NCBI GenBank assembly: GCA_018968865.1
Contig: JAGWZP010000002.1
Span: forward strand, 1 to 37,033
DNA length: 37,033 bases
Direction: 5' to 3'
From: Patescibacteria group bacterium
GTDB lineage: Bacteria > Patescibacteria > Paceibacteria > UBA9973 > UBA2103
In this document: positions 14,489 to 21,986 of the stretch, one piece after another
Numbering within the stretch: position 1 is the first letter of the stretch
Layout: the number at the start of each line of letters is the position of its first letter
Translations under genes and position numbers: made by a program
The notes under the pieces: generated by a model
Seen by the model: only the letters and a program-made list of their open reading frames with translations
Databases searched by the model: none
What the model was told of the DNA's origin: nothing

Positions 14489-15354
14489 CCGTCTTACCGA
14501 TTATCAATAAAGCGGACGGGTCGACCGAAGTCTTCGATCCGGCGCGCCTCATCATGTCCCTCGAGCGTTCCGGCGCGGGTGCGCACACGGCGCGGCGCAT
14601 AGCCGACACCATTACAGAGATGATCGTGCCGGGCATCTCCTCAAAGGAGATCTACACCCGCGCCTTCGCGCTCCTGCGGAAGGAAGCGCGCCCGGTCGCG
14701 GCCCGCTATGCGCTCCGGCGCGCCCTTCTGGAGCTCGGCCCTTCCGGCCATCCGTTCGAAGATTTCATTTCGCATCTTTACCGCGCGGAAGGATGGCAGG
14801 TCGAGACGCGGAAAGTGATACGCGGGGAATGCGTCTCGCACGAGGTCGATTTCTATGCGTCGCATGCGGAGAAAAAAGAATATCTGGCCGCCGAGCTCAA
14901 GTACCACAACGACCCGAGCTACAAGACCGACCTAAAGGTGGCGCTCTACGTGAAGAGCCGTTTTGACGACATCTTCGCCTGCGACCAGAGTGTCCGCGCG
15001 TGTCCGATCAACCGCGGCATTCTGGTCACCAATACGAAGTTCACGTCCGAAGCGATCACGTATGCCGAGTGCGCCGGCGTCGAGCTCCTCGGCTGGAGCT
15101 ACCCGCTCCAGGAGAATCTCTTCATGCGCATGAGCCGCGCCGCGGTGTATCCCATCACCACCTTGACCGGCATCTCGCGCACCGAGAAACGGCTTCTGAT
15201 CGAACACGGCGTCATCGCGGTGGATGAGATCGTGAAGGACCGCCGCCAGCTCGACCTGCTCCGTCTCCCAAGCTCCCGGGTGGGCGAGCTTCTCGCCGAG
15301 GCCGAGGGCCTCCTTGCACTTCCCGAAGTATCTCATCATACTGTCTCTCCATGA
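14485..15354 (+). CDS. ATP-cone / PD-(D/E)XK nuclease-like protein with HhH-like tail
   Basis: 289 residues in three parts. Residues about 3-85 look like an ATP-cone regulatory domain (INKADGSTEVFDPARLIMSL, ISSKEIYTRAFALLRKEARP). Residues about 88-205 carry a restriction-endonuclease-like core with Asp122 in SHEVDFYA and Glu137-x-Lys139 in AAELKYHND, matching the PD-(D/E)XK active site. Residues about 225-275 (TTLTGISRTEKRLLIEHGVI) resemble a helix-hairpin-helix segment. A nucleotide-controlled DNA nuclease is inferred; the substrate is unknown. Stop and start overlap both neighbours, within the repair-rich run mnmA to ung. Confidence 0.82.
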   Translation: MTVLPIINKADGSTEVFDPARLIMSLERSGAGAHTARRIADTITEMIVPGISSKEIYTRAFALLRKEARPVAARYALRRALLELGPSGHPFEDFISHLYRAEGWQVETRKVIRGECVSHEVDFYASHAEKKEYLAAELKYHNDPSYKTDLKVALYVKSRFDDIFACDQSVRACPINRGILVTNTKFTSEAITYAECAGVELLGWSYPLQENLFMRMSRAAVYPITTLTGISRTEKRLLIEHGVIAVDEIVKDRRQLDLLRLPSSRVGELLAEAEGLLALPEVSHHTVSP

Positions 15355-15827
15355 TGGAAAACTTCTCCCTAAGCTCTTTTGTCGCCGGCGTTCTGTTCGG
15401 CCTCGTGCTCGCCGGCGTGTGGTTCCTCGGCAACAATGTCGCCCTCCTCTCCTTGCCGTCGTCTTCGCTCCTTGCGACGAGCACCGAGTCCAGAGTTCCC
15501 GAGAGCGGTGCAGTGGCGGTGACCGACCAGCCCGCCGGCAGCACGGTTACCGTTGCATCGGTTACGGTGCCGCCGCCGGGCGTCTGGGTCGCCGTGCGCG
15601 AAGTGAATGGAAGCGATTTGGGAAATGTGCTCGGCGCCGCGCGCGTAGGAGGTCCGAAGAGCGCGGTCTCCATCGCTCTCTTGCGCGCGACCGAGCCCGG
15701 CCGGACCTACGCGGTCGAGCTGTATCGGGACGACAATAACGGCGACTTCGACCCTGCGCTCAACAGCGTGTACGTCGACTTCGACACCGGCGCGCGCGTG
15801 GTCGCGTATTTCACCACCACCCCGTAG
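15351..15827 (+). CDS. membrane-anchored extracytoplasmic protein, DUF7282-like
   Basis: 158 residues. A single N-terminal span (about 8-36) is followed by a Ser/Thr/Pro-rich linker and a small beta-domain (PPPGVWVAVREVNGSDLGNV, LYRDDNNGDFDPALNSVYVD). The domain resembles DUF7282-type surface domains, assigned from memory of the pattern only. The acidic DDNNGDFD stretch might bind calcium. The start overlaps the preceding stop; the next gene begins 1 nt after its stop. Confidence 0.72.
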   Translation: MMENFSLSSFVAGVLFGLVLAGVWFLGNNVALLSLPSSSLLATSTESRVPESGAVAVTDQPAGSTVTVASVTVPPPGVWVAVREVNGSDLGNVLGAARVGGPKSAVSIALLRATEPGRTYAVELYRDDNNGDFDPALNSVYVDFDTGARVVAYFTTTP

Positions 15828-15828
15828 C

Positions 15829-16626
15829 ATGGCCGCCGCCTTCAAAGCAAAATATACGCGCGGTCCGTTCGACCCGTTGTCGCCGGAACCGTTCAAGGTG
15901 AGCCGCTCAAAGCTCGACCTTTTTTCGGAGTGCCAGCGTTGTGCGTATCTCGATATGCGGCTCGGCGTGAAGCGCCCCTCAATGCCGGCTTTTACGCTCA
16001 ACAATGCGGTGGACGAGCTCCTCAAGCGCGAGTTCGATATTCATCGCGCGAAGGGCACGAAGCATCCGCTCGTGGAGAAGTACGGCCTTGATGCGGTGCC
16101 GCTCGTGGATGATCGGATGTCCGAGTGGCGCGATGCGCTCCGCCGCGGCATCAGTTATCTCCACGAACCGACGAACCTGCTCATCCGCGGCGGTATTGAT
16201 GACGTCTGGGTGAATCCTGCCGGAGAATTCATCATCGTGGACTACAAGGCGACCAGCAAGAAAATCGGGCCGAGCACCGAAGACGACCTGTATGATTCCT
16301 ATAAGCGCCAGCTTGAGATCTACCAATGGCTATTCCGCAAGAACGGATTCGCCGTGTCGCCAACCGCGTATTTCGTGTACGTGAACGGAAAGTCAGATGC
16401 GGAGGCTTTCGACGGGAAATTGGAGTTTGATGTGGAGCTTATCCCGTACACCGGCAGCGATACGTGGGTCGAACCGGCCATCTATGACCTGAAAAAGATG
16501 CTGATGAGCGACGAGATTCCGGCGACGGGGACTTCGTTCGGCGGCGGACCGTGCGAATACTGTTCGTATCGCGAAGCGGCCGGGAAAATCCTTCAGGAAC
16601 TGCATGCAAAAAATAAGAAAAAATAA
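15829..16626 (+). CDS. PD-(D/E)XK nuclease (RecB/Cas4-like) with four cysteines
   Basis: 265 residues. The active site is visible: GIDDVWV with Asp124, IIVDYKATS with Asp138 and Lys140, and the QLEIYQWL motif with Gln161 and Tyr165. Two CxxC pairs, Cys35/Cys38 (SECQRCAYLD) and Cys242/Cys245 (GPCEYCSYRE), bracket the nuclease core as in the Fe-S nucleases Cas4, AddB and Dna2, although the usual pattern there is one plus three cysteines. No cas genes or CRISPR arrays are seen, so a repair or recombination exonuclease is more likely. It overlaps the MGMT-like gene by 23 nt. Confidence 0.87.
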   Translation: MAAAFKAKYTRGPFDPLSPEPFKVSRSKLDLFSECQRCAYLDMRLGVKRPSMPAFTLNNAVDELLKREFDIHRAKGTKHPLVEKYGLDAVPLVDDRMSEWRDALRRGISYLHEPTNLLIRGGIDDVWVNPAGEFIIVDYKATSKKIGPSTEDDLYDSYKRQLEIYQWLFRKNGFAVSPTAYFVYVNGKSDAEAFDGKLEFDVELIPYTGSDTWVEPAIYDLKKMLMSDEIPATGTSFGGGPCEYCSYREAAGKILQELHAKNKKK

Positions 16627-16873
16627 TTTTGCCGAGCGAGTCCGAGATGCCGTTCGCCAAATACCGAAAGGTGAGACGCGCTCCTACGGGGACGTGGCGC
16701 GGGCCATCGGGTACCCGGGAGCGGCGCGCGCGGTCGGCACCGTGATGAAAAATAATTATGATCCCACGGTGCCGTGTCACCGTGTCATCCGCGCCGATGG
16801 GAGAGTCGGCGAGTACAATCGCGGCGGCGAAGCGCGCAAATGCGAGCTGCTTCGCGAAGAGGGGGCGCTATGA
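16604..16873 (+). CDS. MGMT-family O6-alkylguanine-DNA methyltransferase, minimal form
   Basis: 89 residues, only the DNA-binding/active-site domain of the Ogt/MGMT family. It shows IPKGETRSYGDVARAIGYPG (recognition helix-turn-helix) and the acceptor motif VPCHRVIRADG with Cys58. Because the cysteine is kept, it may transfer alkyl groups, unlike alkyltransferase-like proteins in which Trp replaces it. The N-terminal ribonuclease-H-like half of full-length Ogt is missing, as in many short family members. It lies between the PD-(D/E)XK nuclease and pcm, with overlaps on both sides. Confidence 0.9.
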   Translation: MQKIRKNNFAERVRDAVRQIPKGETRSYGDVARAIGYPGAARAVGTVMKNNYDPTVPCHRVIRADGRVGEYNRGGEARKCELLREEGAL

Positions 16874-17478
16874 CGAACGAGGAGCTCATTTCCGAACTGA
16901 AAGAATCGGGAGCGATCCGGACGCAAGTCGTCGAGGAAGCGTTCCGTGCCGTAGATCGCGCGCAATTTGTGACGGAAGAATCAAAAGCCGCCGCCTATCT
17001 GGATACGGCACTGCCGATAGGCGCGGGGCAGACCATCTCGCAGCCGACCGTCGTCGCATTCTGCCTCGAATCGCTGCAGGTGCGTCCGGGCAACCGCGTG
17101 CTCGACGTCGGGAGCGGGTCGGGATGGACGACCGCGCTCCTTGCGCACCTCGTTGGCCCCGCGGGTTCGGTCATCGGCGTTGAGCGCATTCCCGAACTTG
17201 TCGCGTTCGGGGCGAAAAACCTCGGAACGTATGCGTTCGCACACGCGCATATCGAGCAGGCGGGGCGCGAACTGGGGAAGCCAGAAGCCGCGCCCTTTGA
17301 CCGCATTCTTGTTTCGGCGGCAGCTAACGAGGTGCCGGACGAGCTCGCGCGACAGCTCACAGACGGCGGAAAGATGGTCATCCCGATACAAGACGCCATC
17401 TGCGTCGTCGAGCGCGCCGGCGAGCATTTCAAGACCGTCTGTCACGAGGGGTACGCGTTCGTGCCTCTCATCACGTAA
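16870..17478 (+). CDS. pcm: protein-L-isoaspartate O-methyltransferase
   Basis: 202 residues. It methylates isoaspartyl sites in aged proteins with S-adenosylmethionine. The N-terminal part (SGAIRTQVVEEAFRAVDRAQ), the catalytic-loop region GAGQTISQPTVVAFCLE, SAM motif I VLDVGSGSGWTTALLA and the later DRILVSAAANEVPDELARQL are typical. The start at 16870 is chosen by the ATGA overlap with the MGMT-like gene; an upstream in-frame start at 16774 would run antiparallel to no known domain. ung follows 2 nt after its stop. Confidence 0.93.
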   Translation: MTNEELISELKESGAIRTQVVEEAFRAVDRAQFVTEESKAAAYLDTALPIGAGQTISQPTVVAFCLESLQVRPGNRVLDVGSGSGWTTALLAHLVGPAGSVIGVERIPELVAFGAKNLGTYAFAHAHIEQAGRELGKPEAAPFDRILVSAAANEVPDELARQLTDGGKMVIPIQDAICVVERAGEHFKTVCHEGYAFVPLIT

Positions 17479-17480
17479 GT

Positions 17481-18149
17481 ATGGAAGTGAAAATAGACCC
17501 ATCGTGGGCGCAGCATCTCTCCGGCGAGTTTGAAAAAGAATATTTCGCCGAGCTCACGAGGTTTGTGAAGAAAGAATACACGAAGGGGAAAGTATATCCG
17601 CACCCCAAGAATATTTTTCGCGCGTTTGACCTCTGCCCGTTTGAAAAAGTGAAAGTAGTGATACTCGGGCAGGACCCGTATCACGGAACAGGGCAGGCGA
17701 ACGGGCTCGCGTTCGCTGTTGACGCGGATACGCGAGTACCGCCGTCCCTGCAAAATATATTTAAAGAAATAGAAAGCGATTTGGGAAAACCGCTCGTGCA
17801 TACTGACGGCGATCTCTCGCGCTGGGCCACGCAGGGCGTCCTGCTCTTGAATGCAACGCTGACCGTTCGTGCGCACACCGCCGGTTCGCATCAGGAAAAG
17901 GGGTGGGAGCAGTTTACCGATGCCGTCATCCGCGCGCTCTCGGAGGAGCGCGCGAACCTCGTCTTTATGCTCTGGGGCAATTACGCAAAAGCGAAGGGTG
18001 CGCACATAGACCGCACGAAGCATTTGGTACTGGAAGCGCCGCACCCCTCGCCCTTTTCCGCCGCCTCCGGCTTCTTCGGCTGCAAGCACTTCAGCAAGGC
18101 GAACGAGTACCTCATTTCCCACAACGAAACCCCCATCGACTGGCTCTGA
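17481..18149 (+). CDS. ung: uracil-DNA glycosylase, family 1
   Basis: 222 residues, normal for Ung. It removes uracil from DNA in base-excision repair. The water-activating motif GQDPYHG has Asp65, the uracil pocket is PPSLQNIFKEI, and the minor-groove loop HPSPFSA has His188. It is the last gene of the long plus-strand run. Its stop (18147-18149) directly abuts the stop of the convergent M13 peptidase gene, with no terminator between them. Confidence 0.97.
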   Translation: MEVKIDPSWAQHLSGEFEKEYFAELTRFVKKEYTKGKVYPHPKNIFRAFDLCPFEKVKVVILGQDPYHGTGQANGLAFAVDADTRVPPSLQNIFKEIESDLGKPLVHTDGDLSRWATQGVLLLNATLTVRAHTAGSHQEKGWEQFTDAVIRALSEERANLVFMLWGNYAKAKGAHIDRTKHLVLEAPHPSPFSAASGFFGCKHFSKANEYLISHNETPIDWL

Positions 18150-20105
18150 TTACCAGATTTTCGCGCGGTCGGAAGGCGCGCGGTAGAGTTTGTCGCCCCT
18201 CGAAACGCCGAACGCTTCATAGAATTCCGGAAGATTTGAAAGCGGACCATTCACGCGGAAGCGCGGAGGAGAGTGCGGGTCAGTGAGCACCTGCATTTTT
18301 TCAATCTCGGGACGGCTATTCTCACGGTCAAAGAGCGAGAAGCCGAAAAAGAAACGCTGTTCAGGCGTGAGGCCGCCAATATCCGCGCGGCCGACCCTTG
18401 CGAGGTGCAGTCTGTAGGCATCGTAGGCAATCGAGGCACCGCCGAGGTCGGCGATATTTTCACCGAGCGTCAGCTGGCCGTTCACCCTGATGCCTCCCGC
18501 TACGGTATAGCCGTTGAACTGCTTCACAAGTACTTTCGCCTTTGCCGTGAAGCGGGTGCTATCGGTCCTCGTCCACCACGTCTTCCGGTTGCCCTTGCCG
18601 TCGAACTTGCATCCTTGGTCGTCGAAGCCGTGCGTTATCTCGTGGCCGATGACCGTACCGATAGAGCCGTAATTGAGCGCGTCGTCGGCATGGAGGGAAA
18701 AGAACGGCGGCTGGAGTATCGCGGCGGGGAAGACGACATCATTCAGGCCGTAACTGCAGTAGGCGTTTACTGTCTGCGGGCTCATGAACCACTCTTTGCG
18801 GTCGACCGGTTTCCCGAGTCGGCGAATGGCACGGCGGTGCTCGTATTCGCCCGCGCGCATGACATTGCCCGCGTAATCATCGGCGCGTATGACGAGGCCA
18901 CGATACGTCTTCCATTTGTCGGGGTAGCCGATTTTGCGGCTCATAAGGTGCAGTTTCTGCAGGGCTTTCTTTTTTGTTGCGGCGCTCATCCAATCCAGAC
19001 TCTTGATGCGCGCTTCATAAGCGTTGAAAAGGTCGGCGACGAGCGCCAGCATTTTTTGCTTTGCTTCAGCGGGGAAATATTCCCGTACATAGAGTTCGCC
19101 GAGAAGTTCGCTCAAGCCGCCGTTGACCACGCGCAGAATGCGCCGCCACAGGGGCTTCATGTATTTGGTGCCGGTCAGTACGGTACCGTAGAAAGCGAAA
19201 CTTTCTTTTTCAAGCTCGGGGGTGAGGAAGGAGGCGAAATCGCCGATAACGTGGGTGCGCAGGTATGTCCGCCACGACTCGATAGGGAAGGTGGCGAGCA
19301 GGTGTCCGGCCGCCGCGAAGAAATCGGGCTGCATCACGACGACCTCCTTCGGCTCCGCACCGATGATTGTGAAATAATCCTGCCAGTGGATGTTTGGCGA
19401 AAGCTTCTTCAGCTGTGCGAGCGACTTTTTGTGATACGTCTTGTCGACGTCGCGCAAGTCTTCCTTCCTCATCGAGACTTTCGCGAGCGCGGTCTCTATC
19501 TCGAGGACAACCGCCGCTTCCTGTCGGGATTCTTTTTTGCGCCCCGCACGTTCCAAGAGCCGTACGAGATGCTTCTCATACGCGCGCCGCACACGCCGCG
19601 ACTCCTTGTCATCCTTCAGGTAGTAGTCGCGGTCGGGCATGCCGAGGCCTCCCTGGCCCAGATGAATGATGTAGCGCTCGCTATTCTTCATATCTTGGTC
19701 GATGCCGATACCCCAGACGCCGCCCGAGCCGATGCGCGCGAGCTTCGCCATAGTATGGACGAGATCGCGCGGATTTCGTATCGCTTCAATACGCTTGAGC
19801 AGTGAATTGAGAGGAGCGAGGCCGCGCGCACGCCGTTCCTGCATGTCCATGCCGGAGCGATAAAAATCACGGATCATTTGCTCGGGGCCTCCTGCCTTCG
19901 CACGCTTCGTACCCGCCACTTTTTTCAAAAGGGTTTGGAGCTGTAGATCGGTCGTGTGGCGCAATATGATAAACGAGCCCCAGCGCGCCTCCGCTTTGGG
20001 TATCGGGTTCCGCTTCATCCACCCGCCGCTCGCGTGGTGGAAAAAATCGTCCTGCGGACGCACTGCGGTATCAATATCTCGCACATCGAATCCCAGCTTT
20101 TCCAT
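18150..20105 (-). CDS. M13 family (neprilysin/PepO-like) zinc metallopeptidase
   Basis: 651 residues, full length for the family. The zinc site is HEITH (488-492) with the third ligand Glu549 in GENIADLGG. NAYCSYGLNDVVFPAAILQP matches the substrate-binding NAYY-type motif with one Tyr replaced by Cys, and the end YRAPSDRAKIW lacks the C-x-x-W cysteine of secreted members. No signal peptide or membrane span is visible at the N-terminus (MEKLGFDVRDIDTAVRPQDD), so it is probably cytoplasmic, or exported without a classical signal. It is divergent from alaS with 47 nt between the starts and convergent with ung. Confidence 0.95.
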   Translation of the reverse strand: MEKLGFDVRDIDTAVRPQDDFFHHASGGWMKRNPIPKAEARWGSFIILRHTTDLQLQTLLKKVAGTKRAKAGGPEQMIRDFYRSGMDMQERRARGLAPLNSLLKRIEAIRNPRDLVHTMAKLARIGSGGVWGIGIDQDMKNSERYIIHLGQGGLGMPDRDYYLKDDKESRRVRRAYEKHLVRLLERAGRKKESRQEAAVVLEIETALAKVSMRKEDLRDVDKTYHKKSLAQLKKLSPNIHWQDYFTIIGAEPKEVVVMQPDFFAAAGHLLATFPIESWRTYLRTHVIGDFASFLTPELEKESFAFYGTVLTGTKYMKPLWRRILRVVNGGLSELLGELYVREYFPAEAKQKMLALVADLFNAYEARIKSLDWMSAATKKKALQKLHLMSRKIGYPDKWKTYRGLVIRADDYAGNVMRAGEYEHRRAIRRLGKPVDRKEWFMSPQTVNAYCSYGLNDVVFPAAILQPPFFSLHADDALNYGSIGTVIGHEITHGFDDQGCKFDGKGNRKTWWTRTDSTRFTAKAKVLVKQFNGYTVAGGIRVNGQLTLGENIADLGGASIAYDAYRLHLARVGRADIGGLTPEQRFFFGFSLFDRENSRPEIEKMQVLTDPHSPPRFRVNGPLSNLPEFYEAFGVSRGDKLYRAPSDRAKIW

Positions 20106-20152
20106 TCCCGAATAGTACAGGAATGCAGTATCTCGTGCTATCTTTTTCCCAT
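20106..20152. promoter_or_regulatory. 47-nt divergent promoter region, peptidase / alaS
   Basis: On the plus strand TATCTT (20139-20144) ends 8 nt before the alaS ATG at 20153. On the minus strand TACTAT lies about 6 nt before the peptidase ATG. Both fit the short -10-to-ATG spacing seen across the window, so both messages may be leaderless. Confidence 0.5.
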
Positions 20153-21982
20153 ATGCAAGTCGCGGAGGTACGCAGGCGATATCTTGATTTCTTTCGTAAG
20201 CGGGGGCACGCCATCATTCCCTCGGCGCCCATCGTGCCCGAGAACGACCCGACCACGCTCTTTACCAGCAGCGGGATGCAGCCCCTCGTGCCGTATCTTC
20301 TGGGCCAGCCGCACCCGGAGGGTGTGCGGCTCGCCGACTCGCAGATGTCGTTTCGCGCCGAGGACATCGAAGAGGTGGGCGACAACCGCCATACAACTTT
20401 TTTTGAGATGCTCGGCAATTGGTCCTTGGGCGATTACTTCAAGCGGGAACAGCTTCCGTGGTTCCACGAATTTTTGACGAGTGTGGACGAAGGCCTCGGT
20501 CTCGCTCCCGAGAAATTGTTCGTGACGACGTTCTCCGGCGATGAGGAGAGCGGCATGGCCTCCGATACCGAATCGGGAGAAATTTGGAAGAGCATCGGCA
20601 TTCCCGACGAGCGCATTTTTACCTATGGTGCGAAGAAAAATTGGTGGAGCAGAGCAGGCGTGCCCTCCAAGATGCCGGCCGGCGAGATCGGCGGGCCCGA
20701 CTCGGAAGTGTTTTACGACTTTGGTACGCCGCATGACCCGAAATTCGGAGAAACGTGTCATCCGAACTGCGATTGCGGCCGCTTCGTGGAGATAGGGAAT
20801 TCGGTCTTCATGCAGTTCATGAAGCAGTCTGACGGAAGCTTCACAGAACTGCCGAAGCGGAATGTGGATTTCGGCGGCGGCTTGGAACGCCTCACGGCCG
20901 CGACGCGTGGGGATGCGGATATTTTCATGATAGACGCATTCGACGCGGCGCGCGCGGTCCTCGAAAGGCGCTCCGGCGTGGAATATAAGGACATCGCAAG
21001 TCCTTTATCTGATAAAGGACTTGCGATGTCCAAACTTCGGTCGTTCCGCATCATTCTGGACCATATGCGCGCGGCATCGTTCTTCATCGCGTCCGGCATT
21101 CGCCCCTCCAATACCGAGCAAGGGTATGTGCTCCGCCGGCTCATCCGCCGGTCGCTCCGTGAGGCGGACAAACTCGGCATCAAAGACGCGGTGCTCGCCG
21201 AAGTCGCCGAGGGATTCGGCGCGGCGTACGCGGACGCGTATCCATTCATACAGTCAGCAACGCACAGCATCCGCGAAGAATTGGAGAAAGAGGAAGCGCA
21301 ATTCCGGAAAACGCTTTCCAACGGGTTGCGCGAACTCGAGAAGATGGGGAATGCCATCGACGCGTTCATGCTCTTCACGACTTACGGATTTCCGGTGGAA
21401 CTGACCGAGGAAATAGCGAAGGAACGCGGCGTTCCGCTTGATAGGGACGCACTGCGAGAGAAGATGGAAGCCCACCAAGCGCTCTCGCGCGCGGGCGCCG
21501 CGCAGAAGTTCGCGGGCGGACTCGCCGACCACGCGGAACAGACCATTCGCTACCACACCGCGCACCACCTGCTTCTCAAAGCGCTCCAGATGGTGCTGGG
21601 GCCGGACGTGCATCAGCGCGGGAGCAACATCACGAGCGAGCGTTTGCGCATTGACTTCTCCTACGGACAGAAAATGACACCGGAGCAGAAAGCGGAAGTG
21701 GAGAAGATCGTGAATGAGAAGATAGCCGAAGGACTTCCGGTTATTCGCACTGACATGAAGAAAGAAGAAGCCGAGAAGCTCGGCGCCGAACACGAGTTCG
21801 GCGCCACGTATCCCGACACGGTGTCGGTATATTCGGTCGGTCCGTTAGATAACGCATTTTCCATAGAGTTCTGTGGTGGTCCGCACGTGTCGAACACGAG
21901 CGAACTCAAAGGCACATTTAAAATTTTGAAAGAAGAAGCATCCGCCGCCGGCATCCGCCGCATCAAAGCGGTGCTAGAATGA
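20153..21982 (+). CDS. alaS: alanyl-tRNA synthetase, C-terminally short form
   Basis: About 609 residues; many bacterial AlaS are near 870. The class II catalytic core is present (FFRKRGHAIIPSAPIVPEND, FTSSGMQPLVPYLLG, FFEMLGNWSLGDYFK, NVDFGGGLERL). The editing domain has the zinc ligands HTAHH and CGGPHV. The C-terminal C-Ala/DHHA1 domain is missing. A palindromic element is in frame at residues 279-293 (KDIASPLSDKGLAMS). The start at 20153 (MQVAEVRRRYL) is preferred over 20123 because family members begin near this point and a -10-like TATCTT ends 8 nt before it. Confidence 0.95.
   Translation: MQVAEVRRRYLDFFRKRGHAIIPSAPIVPENDPTTLFTSSGMQPLVPYLLGQPHPEGVRLADSQMSFRAEDIEEVGDNRHTTFFEMLGNWSLGDYFKREQLPWFHEFLTSVDEGLGLAPEKLFVTTFSGDEESGMASDTESGEIWKSIGIPDERIFTYGAKKNWWSRAGVPSKMPAGEIGGPDSEVFYDFGTPHDPKFGETCHPNCDCGRFVEIGNSVFMQFMKQSDGSFTELPKRNVDFGGGLERLTAATRGDADIFMIDAFDAARAVLERRSGVEYKDIASPLSDKGLAMSKLRSFRIILDHMRAASFFIASGIRPSNTEQGYVLRRLIRRSLREADKLGIKDAVLAEVAEGFGAAYADAYPFIQSATHSIREELEKEEAQFRKTLSNGLRELEKMGNAIDAFMLFTTYGFPVELTEEIAKERGVPLDRDALREKMEAHQALSRAGAAQKFAGGLADHAEQTIRYHTAHHLLLKALQMVLGPDVHQRGSNITSERLRIDFSYGQKMTPEQKAEVEKIVNEKIAEGLPVIRTDMKKEEAEKLGAEHEFGATYPDTVSVYSVGPLDNAFSIEFCGGPHVSNTSELKGTFKILKEEASAAGIRRIKAVLE
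20989..21031. repeat. 43-nt perfect palindromic element inside alaS
   Basis: Arms GGACATCGCAAGTCC (20989-21003) and GGACTTGCGATGTCC (21017-21031) flank TTTATCTGATAAA. The complete 43 nt is a perfect palindrome around one central T. Read in frame (20987-21031) it gives KDIASPLSDKGLAMS. The arms equal those of the leuS element in swapped order, and each arm is read in the same frame as in leuS. Confidence 0.93.
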
Positions 21983-21986
21983 ACCG

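Noticed and set aside
18273..19805. 510-codon frame opposite the M13 peptidase gene
   Set aside because: It is the antisense shadow of a clear HEITH/ENIADLGG peptidase; its sequence has no family features and the length follows from the GC-rich third codon positions.
708..21031. CRISPR array from the repeated GGAC units
   Set aside because: The units are kilobases apart, palindromic and partly coding, with no regular spacers and no cas genes; the Cas4-like nuclease is not near any array.
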